Shown: positions 7,182 through 14,372 of the stretch, one piece after another | Layout: the number at the start of each line of letters is the position of its first letter | Numbering within the stretch: position 1 is the stretch's first letter | Assembly (NCBI GenBank): GCA_964390715.1 | Contig: CAYMIM010000003.1 | Span: 1-26,836, forward strand | Origin: JACOVP01 sp964390715 | GTDB lineage: Archaea > Nanobdellota > Nanobdellia > SCGC-AAA011-G17 > UBA489 | DNA length: 26,836 nt | Direction: 5' to 3' | Notes under the pieces: model-generated | What the model was told of the DNA's origin: nothing | The model's input: the letters and a program-made list of their open reading frames with translations, nothing else | The model's database searches: none | Translations under genes and position numbers: made by a program

Positions 7182-8395
7182 AAGAACACCTTTTTCACTT
7201 TCTCCAAAGCTTTTACCAAACGATCAATGTCTTCTTTGGTGTTGTACAGATAGAAGCTGACTCTACAGGTTGCAGCAAGATCCATGTTCTTCATCAAAGG
7301 CATCGCGCAATGATGACCGCCGCGAATACAAATACCTTCTGTATCTAGAATAGAAGCAACGTCATGGGAATGAATGCCTTCTATATTGAACGAGATAATG
7401 CCTCCTTTGTGGATTAGATTTGTTGGACCATAGATAGTTATTCCTTTTACTTTACTGAGTTGTTCGTGCGCATACGCTAAAAGTTCTCGCTCGTGCTGCT
7501 CGATATTTTTTAAACCGATATTCATGAGATAGTCTACCGCCGCGCCTAAGGCAATACCGCCAGCAATATGGGGCGTACCAGCTTCGAACTTCCAAGGCAA
7601 GTCATTAAAGGTGCTGTCTTCCATCTTGACTTCTCGGATCATATCTCCGCCAAATAAAAAGGGATCAAGATTTTCTAACAAGGCTTGCTTTCCATATAAG
7701 ACTCCGATACCAGTTGGACCCAGCATCTTGTGACTGGAGAACGCCATAAAATCGACATCTAATTCCTGGACATCGACAGGCATGTGCGGAACACTTTGCG
7801 CCGCGTCCAAGACCACTAGAGCATTTACTGCATGTGCTTTTTTTATTATGTCTTTAACTGGATTGATAGTACCGAGAACATTGGAGACGTGCGAGAAAGC
7901 AACGATCTTTGTTTTCTTCGTGAAGAGCTCCTCATCTATAATGAGTTGTCCTTTTTTATCTACCGCGATCGCTTTTAGTGTCGCGCCAGTTCTCTTCGCT
8001 ACTTGCTGCCAAGGGACTAGATTACTGTGATGCTCCATTACTGTTATGAGTATCTCATCGCCTTTCTTGAGTGTCTGACCGAGCGTGTACGCGACGAGAT
8101 TGACGCTTTCTGTTGTATTTTTTGTGAAAATAATTTCCTTGAACTTCGCGTTGATCAACCGAGCAACTTTTCTATGCGCGTCTTCATACGCTAAAGTAGC
8201 TTCTTCGCTTAATTGGTAGACTCCTCGATGAACATTCGCGTTCATTCGCTCATAATAGTTTTTTTCCGTGTCAATGACTACTTGTGGTTTCTGTGAGGTG
8301 GACGCAGAATCGAGATAGATTAGTGACTTTCCATTGATTTCTCTCGTAAAAATGGGGAATTCTTTCTTGATATCTTTAGGGATTATGGATTTCAT
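7178..8395 (-). CDS. sufS: SufS, cysteine desulfurase (class II)
   Basis: A pyridoxal-phosphate enzyme that converts cysteine to alanine and passes the sulfur as a persulfide. Visible: EHHSN at 121-125 (stacking histidine), D197 and Q200 of VVLDAAQSVPH, the PLP lysine K223 in SSHKMLGPTG, FEAGTP near 270, and the catalytic cysteine C363 in RGGHHCAMPLM. The length of 405 residues and the short active-site loop are typical of the SufS group rather than IscS. It overlaps sufD upstream and sufU downstream by 4 bases each. Sulfur from this enzyme could also feed TtuA. The assignment is firm. Confidence 0.97.
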   Translation of the reverse strand: MKSIIPKDIKKEFPIFTREINGKSLIYLDSASTSQKPQVVIDTEKNYYERMNANVHRGVYQLSEEATLAYEDAHRKVARLINAKFKEIIFTKNTTESVNLVAYTLGQTLKKGDEILITVMEHHSNLVPWQQVAKRTGATLKAIAVDKKGQLIIDEELFTKKTKIVAFSHVSNVLGTINPVKDIIKKAHAVNALVVLDAAQSVPHMPVDVQELDVDFMAFSSHKMLGPTGIGVLYGKQALLENLDPFLFGGDMIREVKMEDSTFNDLPWKFEAGTPHIAGGIALGAAVDYLMNIGLKNIEQHERELLAYAHEQLSKVKGITIYGPTNLIHKGGIISFNIEGIHSHDVASILDTEGICIRGGHHCAMPLMKNMDLAATCRVSFYLYNTKEDIDRLVKALEKVKKVFL

Positions 8396-9513
8396 TGTTC
8401 GATAAGGAATTCTGTTTTTTCCTCGATTTCATTCGCCAGTTGTTTTTTTATTTCTTCAGCGTTTATTTTTTCTATTGTTGGAGCAAAAAATCCACGAACT
8501 ATGGCAGCCTGCGCCTCGCCATCGGACAAGCCACGTGACGTCAAATAAAAGAGCTTGTCTTTATCGATCTGACCGACGGTCGCTCCATGCTTGCATTTCA
8601 CATCCTGATTATCAATCTCCAACTTTGGAATGGCATCAACGGTCGCGTCGTCGCTTAAAATAAGCGTATCTTCTTTTTGATAGCCTACACTATTATGGGC
8701 ATTTTCATGTATCTTAATATTTCCCCTGTAGACTGTTTTACTTGTATCCTTGCCAACGCCTTTGGTGCGCATATCGGATGTGGTGTGGGAAGCGACATGC
8801 TGCGTCTCTACTGCCAAGTCAAACTGCTGGTCTCGCTGCGCGAAAAACATGGTGTCCGCGGTCATGCTGGACGCTTCTCCTGTCAATGTGGTGCTAATTG
8901 TAGAAGAAGTGAAGAGACTTCCGAAGCAGCCGTCTATCCAAGCAATTTTCGCGTTTCTACTGGTATTCGCTGTCTTGCTCATGAAGTTATAGGTCTTTTT
9001 ATTGAGGTTCTGGATATTACAAAAAGATAGTTCCGCGTTCTCTTCGAGAATAATATGCAGACGTTGCGTTCTAAGATAACAATCTTGTGTTGATGCGCTG
9101 GTTTCAATGATAGAAGCTTTACTATTTTTTTCTACGATGATGATCATGGTGTCAGCGTCAATCGTTGTTGTCGCTTGTTTTTCGAGCATTATAGGTTGTG
9201 TGAGGACTTGATCAGCAGGAATAATAATCGCGTTCCCCTGGTCGAGCGCTTTTTGCTGGATATCTTCTATCTGTGTTGTTGGCTGCTTTTTTAATATGAG
9301 ATAGATGGCTTTTCCTCGAGGTGACCGCCAGAATTCCTTGAGCTCTTGTACTTTAATTGTTGGAGAAGCAGTCGTTACATAAGGAGTATATATTACTGGA
9401 GATTTTGCTAACAACACTTGTGAAAATTCTTCAAGCGAGAGATACGTAGTCAACCCATACTTCATATTGGGGAGAGGTAACTGCTGGCTTATCATTTCTG
9501 TTTGCTGTTCCAT
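8392..9513 (-). CDS. sufD: SufD, Fe-S assembly scaffold subunit
   Basis: Partner of SufB in the SufBC2D complex, where a cluster is assembled at the SufB-SufD interface. The C-terminal beta-helix and tail are clear: VKCKHGATVGQID near 305-317, LFYLTSRGLSDGEAQ at 321-335 and VRGFFAP at 339-345. C307 and H309 fall where E. coli SufD has C358 and H360, the latter important for assembly. The length of 373 residues is a little short, with a reduced N-terminal helical region. It starts 8 bases after sufB and overlaps sufS by 4. It is distinguished from SufB by length and by the divergent N-terminus. Confidence 0.93.
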   Translation of the reverse strand: MEQQTEMISQQLPLPNMKYGLTTYLSLEEFSQVLLAKSPVIYTPYVTTASPTIKVQELKEFWRSPRGKAIYLILKKQPTTQIEDIQQKALDQGNAIIIPADQVLTQPIMLEKQATTTIDADTMIIIVEKNSKASIIETSASTQDCYLRTQRLHIILEENAELSFCNIQNLNKKTYNFMSKTANTSRNAKIAWIDGCFGSLFTSSTISTTLTGEASSMTADTMFFAQRDQQFDLAVETQHVASHTTSDMRTKGVGKDTSKTVYRGNIKIHENAHNSVGYQKEDTLILSDDATVDAIPKLEIDNQDVKCKHGATVGQIDKDKLFYLTSRGLSDGEAQAAIVRGFFAPTIEKINAEEIKKQLANEIEEKTEFLIEQ

Positions 9514-9521
9514 AGTCGTGT

Positions 9522-10934
9522 TTAGCCAAGGGCATTCTCCATTTCCAGTTCCATTAATCGATTTAATTCGACAGCATATTCAATAGGTAAAGCTTTGACA
9601 ATAGGCTCAATAAATCCAGAGACGATCATCTGACGCGCTTGCTCTTCTGACAGACCACGGGACATCAAGTAAAATAACTGCTCATCTCCAATTTTGGAAA
9701 CTGTCGCTTCATGACCAACATCCGCGGTCTTGTTATCAATGTGCATGTAAGGAACGGTGTTGGATTTTGACAAATTATCGAGCATTAAAGCATCACATTG
9801 GACGTGCACTTTCGCGTTTGTCGCTTGTTTCGCTATTTGGACTAGACCACGATAGGTGGTAATCCCGCCATCTTTGCTAATGGATTTGGAACGAATCGTT
9901 GAAGTCGTGTTAGGAGCCGCGTGAATTACTTTCGCGCCAGTGTCTTGGAATTGTCCTTTTGCCGCGACTGCAATACCGAGGAAATCTGATCGAGCTCCTT
10001 TGCCTTTGAGAATAGAGCATGGATATAACATAGTTGTTTTGGATCCCATATTGCCGTTGATCCATTCAATAATACCATTTTCATCAACAATTGCACGTTT
10101 TGTATTGAGATTGAAAACATTTTTTGCCCAATTTTCCATAGATGAGTAACGAGCACGAGCACCTTTGTTCACAAATATTTCTACACAGCCTGCATGCAAT
10201 GAACTTGATGTGTATGTTGGCGCTGAGCAGCCCTCCAAATATTGCATCTCCGCGCCTTCGTCGACAATGATTAACGTATGCTCAAATTGCCCAGCGCCAG
10301 CGATATTCATCCTAAAATACGCTTGCAAAGGTAGATCTACTTTGACATTCTTTGGAATATAAATAAAAGTTCCTCCACTCCAGACCGCTCCATGTAAAGC
10401 CGCGAATTTATGCAATGTTGGGGGAACGCATTTCATGAAATGTTTCTTGAAGAGTTCTTCATGTTCTCTTAAGGCTACGTCACAATCTGTGAAAATAACA
10501 CCGAGATCTCCCCATTGCTTCTTGAGATTATGATAGACTACTTCAGACTCGAATTGCGCGCCGGCGCCCGCCAATGAACGACGTTCAGCTTCTGGAATAC
10601 CTAAACGCTCAAAAGTTTTCTTGATTTCTGGAGGGACTTTTTCCCAATCACTTTCTGTTTTTGTGCCTGGCTTGATGTAATAGGAAATACTGTTTAGATC
10701 TAGCTCTTTGAGATCTGGACCGTCTGGCCAATTGATAGGCATAGGGAGCTTTTGGTAGATTTCAAAACATTTCAAACGGAAATCTAGCATCCATCGCGGT
10801 TCTTTTTTGTCTGCTGAAATTTGTCGAATAGTTTCTTCTGTTAAACCAGGAGCTGTTTGCATCTCATACTTCTGATTGACTTTATGCTCAAAATAATCCG
10901 CGTCAATTTTCCAGAATTCTTGATCTTGTGTCAT
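9522..10934 (-). CDS. sufB: SufB, Fe-S assembly scaffold subunit
   Basis: Core scaffold of the SufBC2D complex. Visible: the N-terminal helical region with KKEPRWMLDFRLK near 43-55, the beta-helix core with VWSGGTFIYIPKNVKVDLPL near 184-203, C380 in VQCDALML, and E409 in GHEATVSKIGDEQLFYLMSR. C380 and E409 are 29 residues apart, the same as the functional C405 and E434 of E. coli SufB. The C-terminus MIVSGFIEPIVKALPIEYA is classical. The length of 470 residues is normal. Its ATG overlaps the stop of the LAGLIDADG-like gene by 4 bases (ATGA), so the two are translationally coupled. Confidence 0.97.
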   Translation of the reverse strand: MTQDQEFWKIDADYFEHKVNQKYEMQTAPGLTEETIRQISADKKEPRWMLDFRLKCFEIYQKLPMPINWPDGPDLKELDLNSISYYIKPGTKTESDWEKVPPEIKKTFERLGIPEAERRSLAGAGAQFESEVVYHNLKKQWGDLGVIFTDCDVALREHEELFKKHFMKCVPPTLHKFAALHGAVWSGGTFIYIPKNVKVDLPLQAYFRMNIAGAGQFEHTLIIVDEGAEMQYLEGCSAPTYTSSSLHAGCVEIFVNKGARARYSSMENWAKNVFNLNTKRAIVDENGIIEWINGNMGSKTTMLYPCSILKGKGARSDFLGIAVAAKGQFQDTGAKVIHAAPNTTSTIRSKSISKDGGITTYRGLVQIAKQATNAKVHVQCDALMLDNLSKSNTVPYMHIDNKTADVGHEATVSKIGDEQLFYLMSRGLSEEQARQMIVSGFIEPIVKALPIEYAVELNRLMELEMENALG

Positions 10935-11515
10935 TGTTTTTTCTCCAAATGTCCTTTGAAACAGAGTTCACAATTGTCTGGCAGTTTCTTTTCTTTCTGA
11001 TAGACATGACAAGGATCAATTTCTAAACGGACATGGCAATATCTTTTCTTATTCCATTGCTTTTTGCTATAGTTTAAGACGTCTCGAAGTAACGCGATTT
11101 GTAAGAAACCTTCTTTAGTGAGATGCTGCTTCTGATCGATTATAGTAATACATTCAGACCAGATTTTGAATTTCTTTTGTTTTGTTGGTGAGACAAAATC
11201 TTCTGGTTTGAACATTGTGATAATATTTTTTACTTCCTCTAATTTTGTCGCTTTGAGAATAGCTTCGTCTTTTGTTTCCTTGTTTCTGTAATAAATATTC
11301 CCCGCTTGTAACCCTTGCTGAATTCTTTCTAGTGTACCTACTTCTGAACCTGGCACTTTGATGGTGAAATCCGCAACTACTTGCTGACCTAGATTATTGT
11401 TGCTTTTTTTAAGAATGATACTGAATACTGCAGCACTTTCTATGAAGCCTAAAAGCCACTTTTTATCTATCTTATTGGCTTTTTCAAGGGTTTGGTGACT
11501 AGGATGCACTTTCAT
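10931..11515 (-). CDS. LAGLIDADG-like protein with Cys/His-rich tail, first gene of suf operon
   Basis: A 194-residue protein. Residues 20-33 (WLLGFIESAAVFSI) look like the LAGLIDADG helix, and the following ADFTIKV, LERIQQGLQAG.IYY and E..II..F pattern matches a single-motif LAGLIDADG homing-endonuclease fold to about residue 155. The usual catalytic acid of the motif is E26 here, and the small Gly positions are Ser/Ala, so cutting activity is doubtful. The tail after residue 155 holds C160, H161, C169, H170, C182, C185 and H189, a possible zinc or Fe-S site. It is freestanding, not an intein or intron protein. Its start lies 27.5 nt from a TATA box, and its stop overlaps the sufB start by 4 bases, so it leads the suf operon. 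A domesticated DNA-binding regulator (compare WhiA) is one reading; a drifting endonuclease is another. Confidence 0.65.
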   Translation of the reverse strand: MKVHPSHQTLEKANKIDKKWLLGFIESAAVFSIILKKSNNNLGQQVVADFTIKVPGSEVGTLERIQQGLQAGNIYYRNKETKDEAILKATKLEEVKNIITMFKPEDFVSPTKQKKFKIWSECITIIDQKQHLTKEGFLQIALLRDVLNYSKKQWNKKRYCHVRLEIDPCHVYQKEKKLPDNCELCFKGHLEKKQ

Positions 11516-11538
11516 ATATCTTACTATTTAGTAGCTTA

Positions 11539-11546
11539 TTTATAAA
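11539..11546 (-). promoter_or_regulatory. TATA box of the suf operon
   Basis: A palindromic TTTATAAA preceded by an upstream CC (CCTTTATAAATAAG on the minus strand), centred 27.5 nt before the ATG at 11515. The operon mRNA would be nearly leaderless. No other TATA-like element precedes sufB. Confidence 0.6.
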
Positions 11547-11560
11547 GGTTTCTGGCAAGT

Positions 11561-11568
11561 TTTATATA
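11561..11568 (+). promoter_or_regulatory. TATA box of the 11590 gene
   Basis: TTTATATA centred 25.5 nt upstream of the ATG at 11590, giving a leaderless transcript. It is only 22 bases from the suf TATA box, so the two divergent promoters overlap and may compete. Confidence 0.55.
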
Positions 11569-11589
11569 GCGAGATTTTGTCTTGTCTCC

Positions 11590-12144
11590 ATGATTCCGCT
11601 TCGAGAAACTCTTCGTAATGTGCTTCTTACTACTAGCATCGCTGCCGGCGTTGGAGGTTTGAGTATGAGCGTTGCTTTTAATCCTTACACACAATTAAAC
11701 TATTGTTCTCCAGAAACCTTACGAGTTCTAGCATTTCGCAAAGAACTTTCCTATGATCCTAACACTCCTGGACTTTTAGCAAATAAACATCTTGACTTTT
11801 ATTTTACTACAAGTAAAGATTGTATTTCGTTACTTCAACAACCTCATGTTCAACGTGAACTATCTCAACTTGAACTAGCATCACAGTGTCATGCTGTTGG
11901 ATTTGGCGCTGTTGCCCTTTCCTTAGCGAGCTTGGGAGCACTTTTACTCTTTAGAAAGGAAAGAATTGTTTATAGACCTCTTTTGTCCGCACATGAATCG
12001 CTAAAAGATGATGCTAGCGCACAAAAACGTTTTGCTGAAGAACAAAAACAACTCCCTGATGATTTTCTTGTTATACACTCTTCTTCAACAACAAATAAGA
12101 AGTCTCTCCCTTTAAAGTCTCCTCATTTAAAACTTGTTGAATAA
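11590..12144 (+). CDS. Hypothetical two-helix membrane protein
   Basis: Unrecognised protein of 184 residues with two hydrophobic helices, about residues 11-30 and 102-121 (HAVGFGAVALSLASLGALLL). Between them lies a roughly 70-residue loop with three cysteines (C39, C78, C100), which would be extracytoplasmic if both ends are inside, as the basic residues after helix 2 (FRKERIVYR) suggest. The tail from about 130 is polar and probably cytoplasmic. The transcript is leaderless and divergent from the suf operon. No family is recognised. Confidence 0.6.
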   Translation: MIPLRETLRNVLLTTSIAAGVGGLSMSVAFNPYTQLNYCSPETLRVLAFRKELSYDPNTPGLLANKHLDFYFTTSKDCISLLQQPHVQRELSQLELASQCHAVGFGAVALSLASLGALLLFRKERIVYRPLLSAHESLKDDASAQKRFAEEQKQLPDDFLVIHSSSTTNKKSLPLKSPHLKLVE

Positions 12145-12169
12145 CGTCTAACTTATTCTTTTCTTATGT

Positions 12170-13117
12170 TTATGTCCACTGCTCCATAGTCTTTGGCGAG
12201 TGGAAGTGATCCCATTGATTGTTGATCTTTAATTGAAACATCTTGGTGTGATAATCGATGTAGTATTGTGGAATTTTCGCTTTCATCGCTATCTCCATAT
12301 ATTTTTTAAGAGCTGCTTGATAGTCTTCTTGTGTTGGTGGTTGTAGTTTTTTACCAGTTTCGATAAAGTATTTGAGTCGTTTGAAGATAAACGGATCTGC
12401 CACTGCCGCGCGCGCAATCATAATTCCTTGGACACCTGTTCTCAACACTTCTGCTGCTGAAGTTTCATCAACCACTAGACCATTGCCAATCAGAGGAACA
12501 GACGTGTTTTCCACACATTCCCGCAATGCATCCAGATCAATAGACGCTAGAGATGTATCTTTCACAGTTTTTGGATGGACGGTTACCCAGTCTAGACCTA
12601 TGTCTTCTGCCGCGTTGAGTATTTTGAGATAGACCTTTTTTTCTTTTTCTAGAGGATGCATGCCTAATCTTATTTTTGCTGATACTGGACCATTCCACTC
12701 TGATCGAAGCACCACGAATAATTCCTTGACTCTATTGGCTCTCTTGAGCAACGCCGCTCCTCCGCCTTCTTGAATTAATCCTGGAGAGGGACAACCTAAA
12801 TTCAAATCTATCGTTTCAATATGCATGAATCGTGCATCTTGCTCTTGCTGTTTTGTTTTTATCATGACTAACGCTTTTTTCAACTCATTGACCTTGACTG
12901 CCGCCAGTTGTAGTCCTTGGCGAATATTTGGAGAGGGATCGAGCTTTTCTAAGAATCGTTGTTTCTTTTTTGTCAATGCGTAAGCACGAATCATTTCGAT
13001 ATAGGTTAACGCCGCGCCTTGCTCATAACATAAGCTACGAATAGCCACGTCTGAACAGGCTTCCATAGGAGAGAAGAATAAATTCGATTTGAATTTGTAT
13101 TTTTGCAAGAAGCTCAT
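12170..13117 (-). CDS. dus: tRNA-dihydrouridine synthase
   Basis: A flavoprotein that reduces uridines in the tRNA D-loop or nearby. Visible: FSPMEACSDVAIR at the N-terminus (FMN-binding barrel start), LNLGCPSPGLIQEGGGAALL with the catalytic cysteine C109, K148 in SAKIRLG, HPKTV after strand 6, and GNGLVV followed by GIMIARAAVADP (phosphate site). The length is 315 residues from the ATG at 13117; a TTG at 13126 would add three residues and is less likely. The gene sits 9 bases after a RelE-like toxin gene on the same strand, with no TATA box between, so it is probably expressed from the toxin-antitoxin promoter. Which uridine it modifies cannot be told. Confidence 0.9.
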   Translation of the reverse strand: MSFLQKYKFKSNLFFSPMEACSDVAIRSLCYEQGAALTYIEMIRAYALTKKKQRFLEKLDPSPNIRQGLQLAAVKVNELKKALVMIKTKQQEQDARFMHIETIDLNLGCPSPGLIQEGGGAALLKRANRVKELFVVLRSEWNGPVSAKIRLGMHPLEKEKKVYLKILNAAEDIGLDWVTVHPKTVKDTSLASIDLDALRECVENTSVPLIGNGLVVDETSAAEVLRTGVQGIMIARAAVADPFIFKRLKYFIETGKKLQPPTQEDYQAALKKYMEIAMKAKIPQYYIDYHTKMFQLKINNQWDHFHSPKTMEQWT

Positions 13118-13126
13118 TGTATCCAA

Positions 13127-13507
13127 CTATTTTCCCTTATAGCCGAATTTTTTATTATAGTCTTTGTGATCAACGATGTCAAGAACGAAATCAATAATTT
13201 CCACTTCATTTGATTGAATAGTGTAAACAAGTCTCCAATAGTTAGAAAGTTCAATTCTCCAAAGATTGGCTATATCGTATTTTTGTACATAGTATGTGGG
13301 AATTTGGCTTTTCTTTACTTGGTCACCAGCAAAAGGATTATCTTTTAGCCATCCTTTCACTCTTTCTATTGATCTTAAAATAGATTGATGAACAGATGAA
13401 TTCACTCCCCGTCTTAGCTCTTCACCAACAACACTGTTTAATGCATTATACTCTTCTATAGCTTCTTCTGATAAAATAACCCTTACCTCTTTTCCCTTGA
13501 AAGTCAT
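13127..13507 (-). CDS. RelE/ParE-superfamily toxin
   Basis: A 126-residue protein with the RelE fold pattern: an N-terminal strand and helix (EVRVILSEEAIEEYNAL), a helical middle with IERVKGWLKDNPFAG, then the strands LWRIELSNYWRLVYTI and VEIIDFVLDIVDHKDYNKKF. The last segment ends in the D/H-x-x-x-Y...F form common to RelE/YoeB proteins. Such toxins cut mRNA at the ribosome. R residues in both core strands are consistent with an active toxin, but activity cannot be judged. It overlaps the upstream winged-helix gene by 4 bases (ATGA), as expected of a toxin-antitoxin pair. It is larger than minimal RelE because of an N-terminal extension. Confidence 0.8.
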   Translation of the reverse strand: MTFKGKEVRVILSEEAIEEYNALNSVVGEELRRGVNSSVHQSILRSIERVKGWLKDNPFAGDQVKKSQIPTYYVQKYDIANLWRIELSNYWRLVYTIQSNEVEIIDFVLDIVDHKDYNKKFGYKGK

Positions 13508-13761
13508 ATTTCTGTTCCTTTACTTATCGCCTCTCTTAATTTTTGACTGTCTTCATACACCCATAAAATACCTTTGTGTCCATCTAAAATTAATCCTCTT
13601 TGCTCTAAGTATTCAAGAATAACATTTAATGTTTGATGCATAACCTGTGCTGGTAATAGCTTTTTTATTTCTTCACGTGTGAGAGTGGTCTCTGCATCTT
13701 TTAGTACTTTTTCTACCATAAGCACTGTTTTCAAGTTTGGATAGTGGATAATTTCTTGCAT
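13504..13761 (-). CDS. Winged-helix-like antitoxin candidate
   Basis: An 85-residue protein with a helix-turn-helix pattern: a first helix around LKTVLMVEKVLKDAE, then TLTREEIKKLLPAQVMHQTL as the helix-turn-helix, and a hairpin-like wing LEQRGLILDGHKGILWVY. It sits immediately before, and overlaps, the RelE-like gene, and its promoter region has two sets of repeats (13770-13841). That is the usual arrangement for a self-regulating antitoxin. It is not a recognised RelB, Phd or AbrB type. The start at the ATG 13761 leaves a leader of about 10-21 nt from the TATA-like elements. Confidence 0.7.
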   Translation of the reverse strand: MQEIIHYPNLKTVLMVEKVLKDAETTLTREEIKKLLPAQVMHQTLNVILEYLEQRGLILDGHKGILWVYEDSQKLREAISKGTEI

Positions 13762-13769
13762 GAGTTTGT

Positions 13770-13841
13770 TTGTATAAGTCTATATCATTAGTTGTATAAA
13801 CTTATATATAAACCTTTCTGTTTACAATAAACCTTTCTGTT
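13770..13841. repeat. Repeated sites at the toxin-antitoxin promoter (candidate operators)
   Basis: Two sets of direct repeats lie before the antitoxin ATG. ATAAACCTTTCTGTT occurs at 13808-13822 and again at 13827-13841 (19-base period, perfect). TTGTATAA plus a similar flank occurs at 13770-13785 and 13792-13807 (22-base period, 13 of 16 bases equal). TATA-like elements (minus strand TTTATATA centred near 13808 and GTTTATACA near 13797) sit inside. Periods near two helical turns suggest a dimeric or stacked repressor site. Confidence 0.5.
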
Positions 13842-13842
13842 A

Positions 13843-14010
13843 TTATAGTATAGAACTTTTACAAACTTTGATCGCTTCTTTTATTCTTTCCATGACTTGT
13901 TCTACAGTTTTTCCCTGTGTATAACATCCAGGAATATCTGGAACTTTAGCTACATAAATACCGTCTTCATCTTGCTCAATGAGAACAGTATAGTTATAGA
14001 TTTTTGTCAT
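13843..14010 (-). CDS. Short HicB-like protein (55 aa)
   Basis: A small gene of 55 residues. The sequence starts MTKIYNYTVLIEQDEDGIYV and continues AKVPDIPGCYTQGKTVEQVM, which is the HicB (UPF0150) pattern: a beta strand, D-G-x-Y/F-V, P-x-x-P-G-C-x-T/S-x-G-x-T, then a helix. HicB proteins normally neutralise the HicA ribonuclease, but no hicA lies beside it, and the C-terminal DNA-binding domain of full-length HicB is missing. It overlaps the 3' end of the mazG-like gene by 17 bases on the same strand and is probably co-transcribed. Its stop lies one base from the promoter repeats of the next operon. The family call is good; whether it acts alone is unknown. Confidence 0.75.
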   Translation of the reverse strand: MTKIYNYTVLIEQDEDGIYVAKVPDIPGCYTQGKTVEQVMERIKEAIKVCKSSIL

Positions 14011-14335
14011 ACTTGTTGTATCTCTTGTGGATTTTTTCTATTTTCTGTGTCAATGCCTTTTCTATATCAACATTCATAGTTTTAGCTAAAATCAATGTAG
14101 TTAAAATAACGTCTGCAAATTCTTCTGGCAGATTTTCTTTGTCATAATTTTCTAACTTTTCTTTTCTCTGTAAAGAAGCATGTGCCAGGACTTCATTAGA
14201 GAGCTCTCCAACTTCTTCCATAATTTTTATAGTTCTAGCAAGAATCATCTTTTGCTTATCCGGAGCTTCAGTATACTGTGCTTTTAATCTTTCATTTTCT
14301 ATTTCTATAAATGTAAGTAAGTCTTTAAATTCCAT
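13994..14335 (-). CDS. MazG-like nucleotide pyrophosphohydrolase
   Basis: A single-domain, all-alpha NTP pyrophosphohydrolase of 113 residues. The Mg-binding motifs are clear: E40, E41 and E44 in IMEEVGELSNEV, and E72 and D75 in LPEEFADVILTTLILA. Enzymes of this kind hydrolyse nucleoside triphosphates to monophosphates, often for clearing non-canonical nucleotides or dampening stress signals; the substrate cannot be predicted. The ATG lies 26 nt from a TATA box (14357-14365), so the transcript is leaderless. Its 3' end overlaps the HicB-like gene. It is shorter than two-domain E. coli MazG, as is usual in archaea. Confidence 0.85.
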   Translation of the reverse strand: MEFKDLLTFIEIENERLKAQYTEAPDKQKMILARTIKIMEEVGELSNEVLAHASLQRKEKLENYDKENLPEEFADVILTTLILAKTMNVDIEKALTQKIEKIHKRYNKYDKNL

Positions 14336-14356
14336 ATTTTTTTTGAGTTAGTTGTT

Positions 14357-14365
14357 CTTATAAAT
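14357..14365 (-). promoter_or_regulatory. TATA box of the mazG-like gene
   Basis: ATTTATAAG on the minus strand, centred 26 nt upstream of the ATG at 14335 and just beyond the trhO stop (14373). Confidence 0.55.
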
Positions 14366-14372
14366 CTTCTTA

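Noticed and set aside
8677..9030. Plus-strand frames of 80-117 codons opposite sufD
   Set aside because: They lie fully within a certain sufD gene on the other strand and their products have no recognisable pattern.
10931..11515. LAGLIDADG-like gene as an intein or intron-encoded endonuclease
   Set aside because: sufB is continuous and complete, and the gene is separate with its own start and stop; no splice or intein junction residues are seen.
13808..13841. Short repeats as a CRISPR array
   Set aside because: There are only two 15-base copies with a 4-base gap and no spacers or cas genes; a promoter operator fits better.
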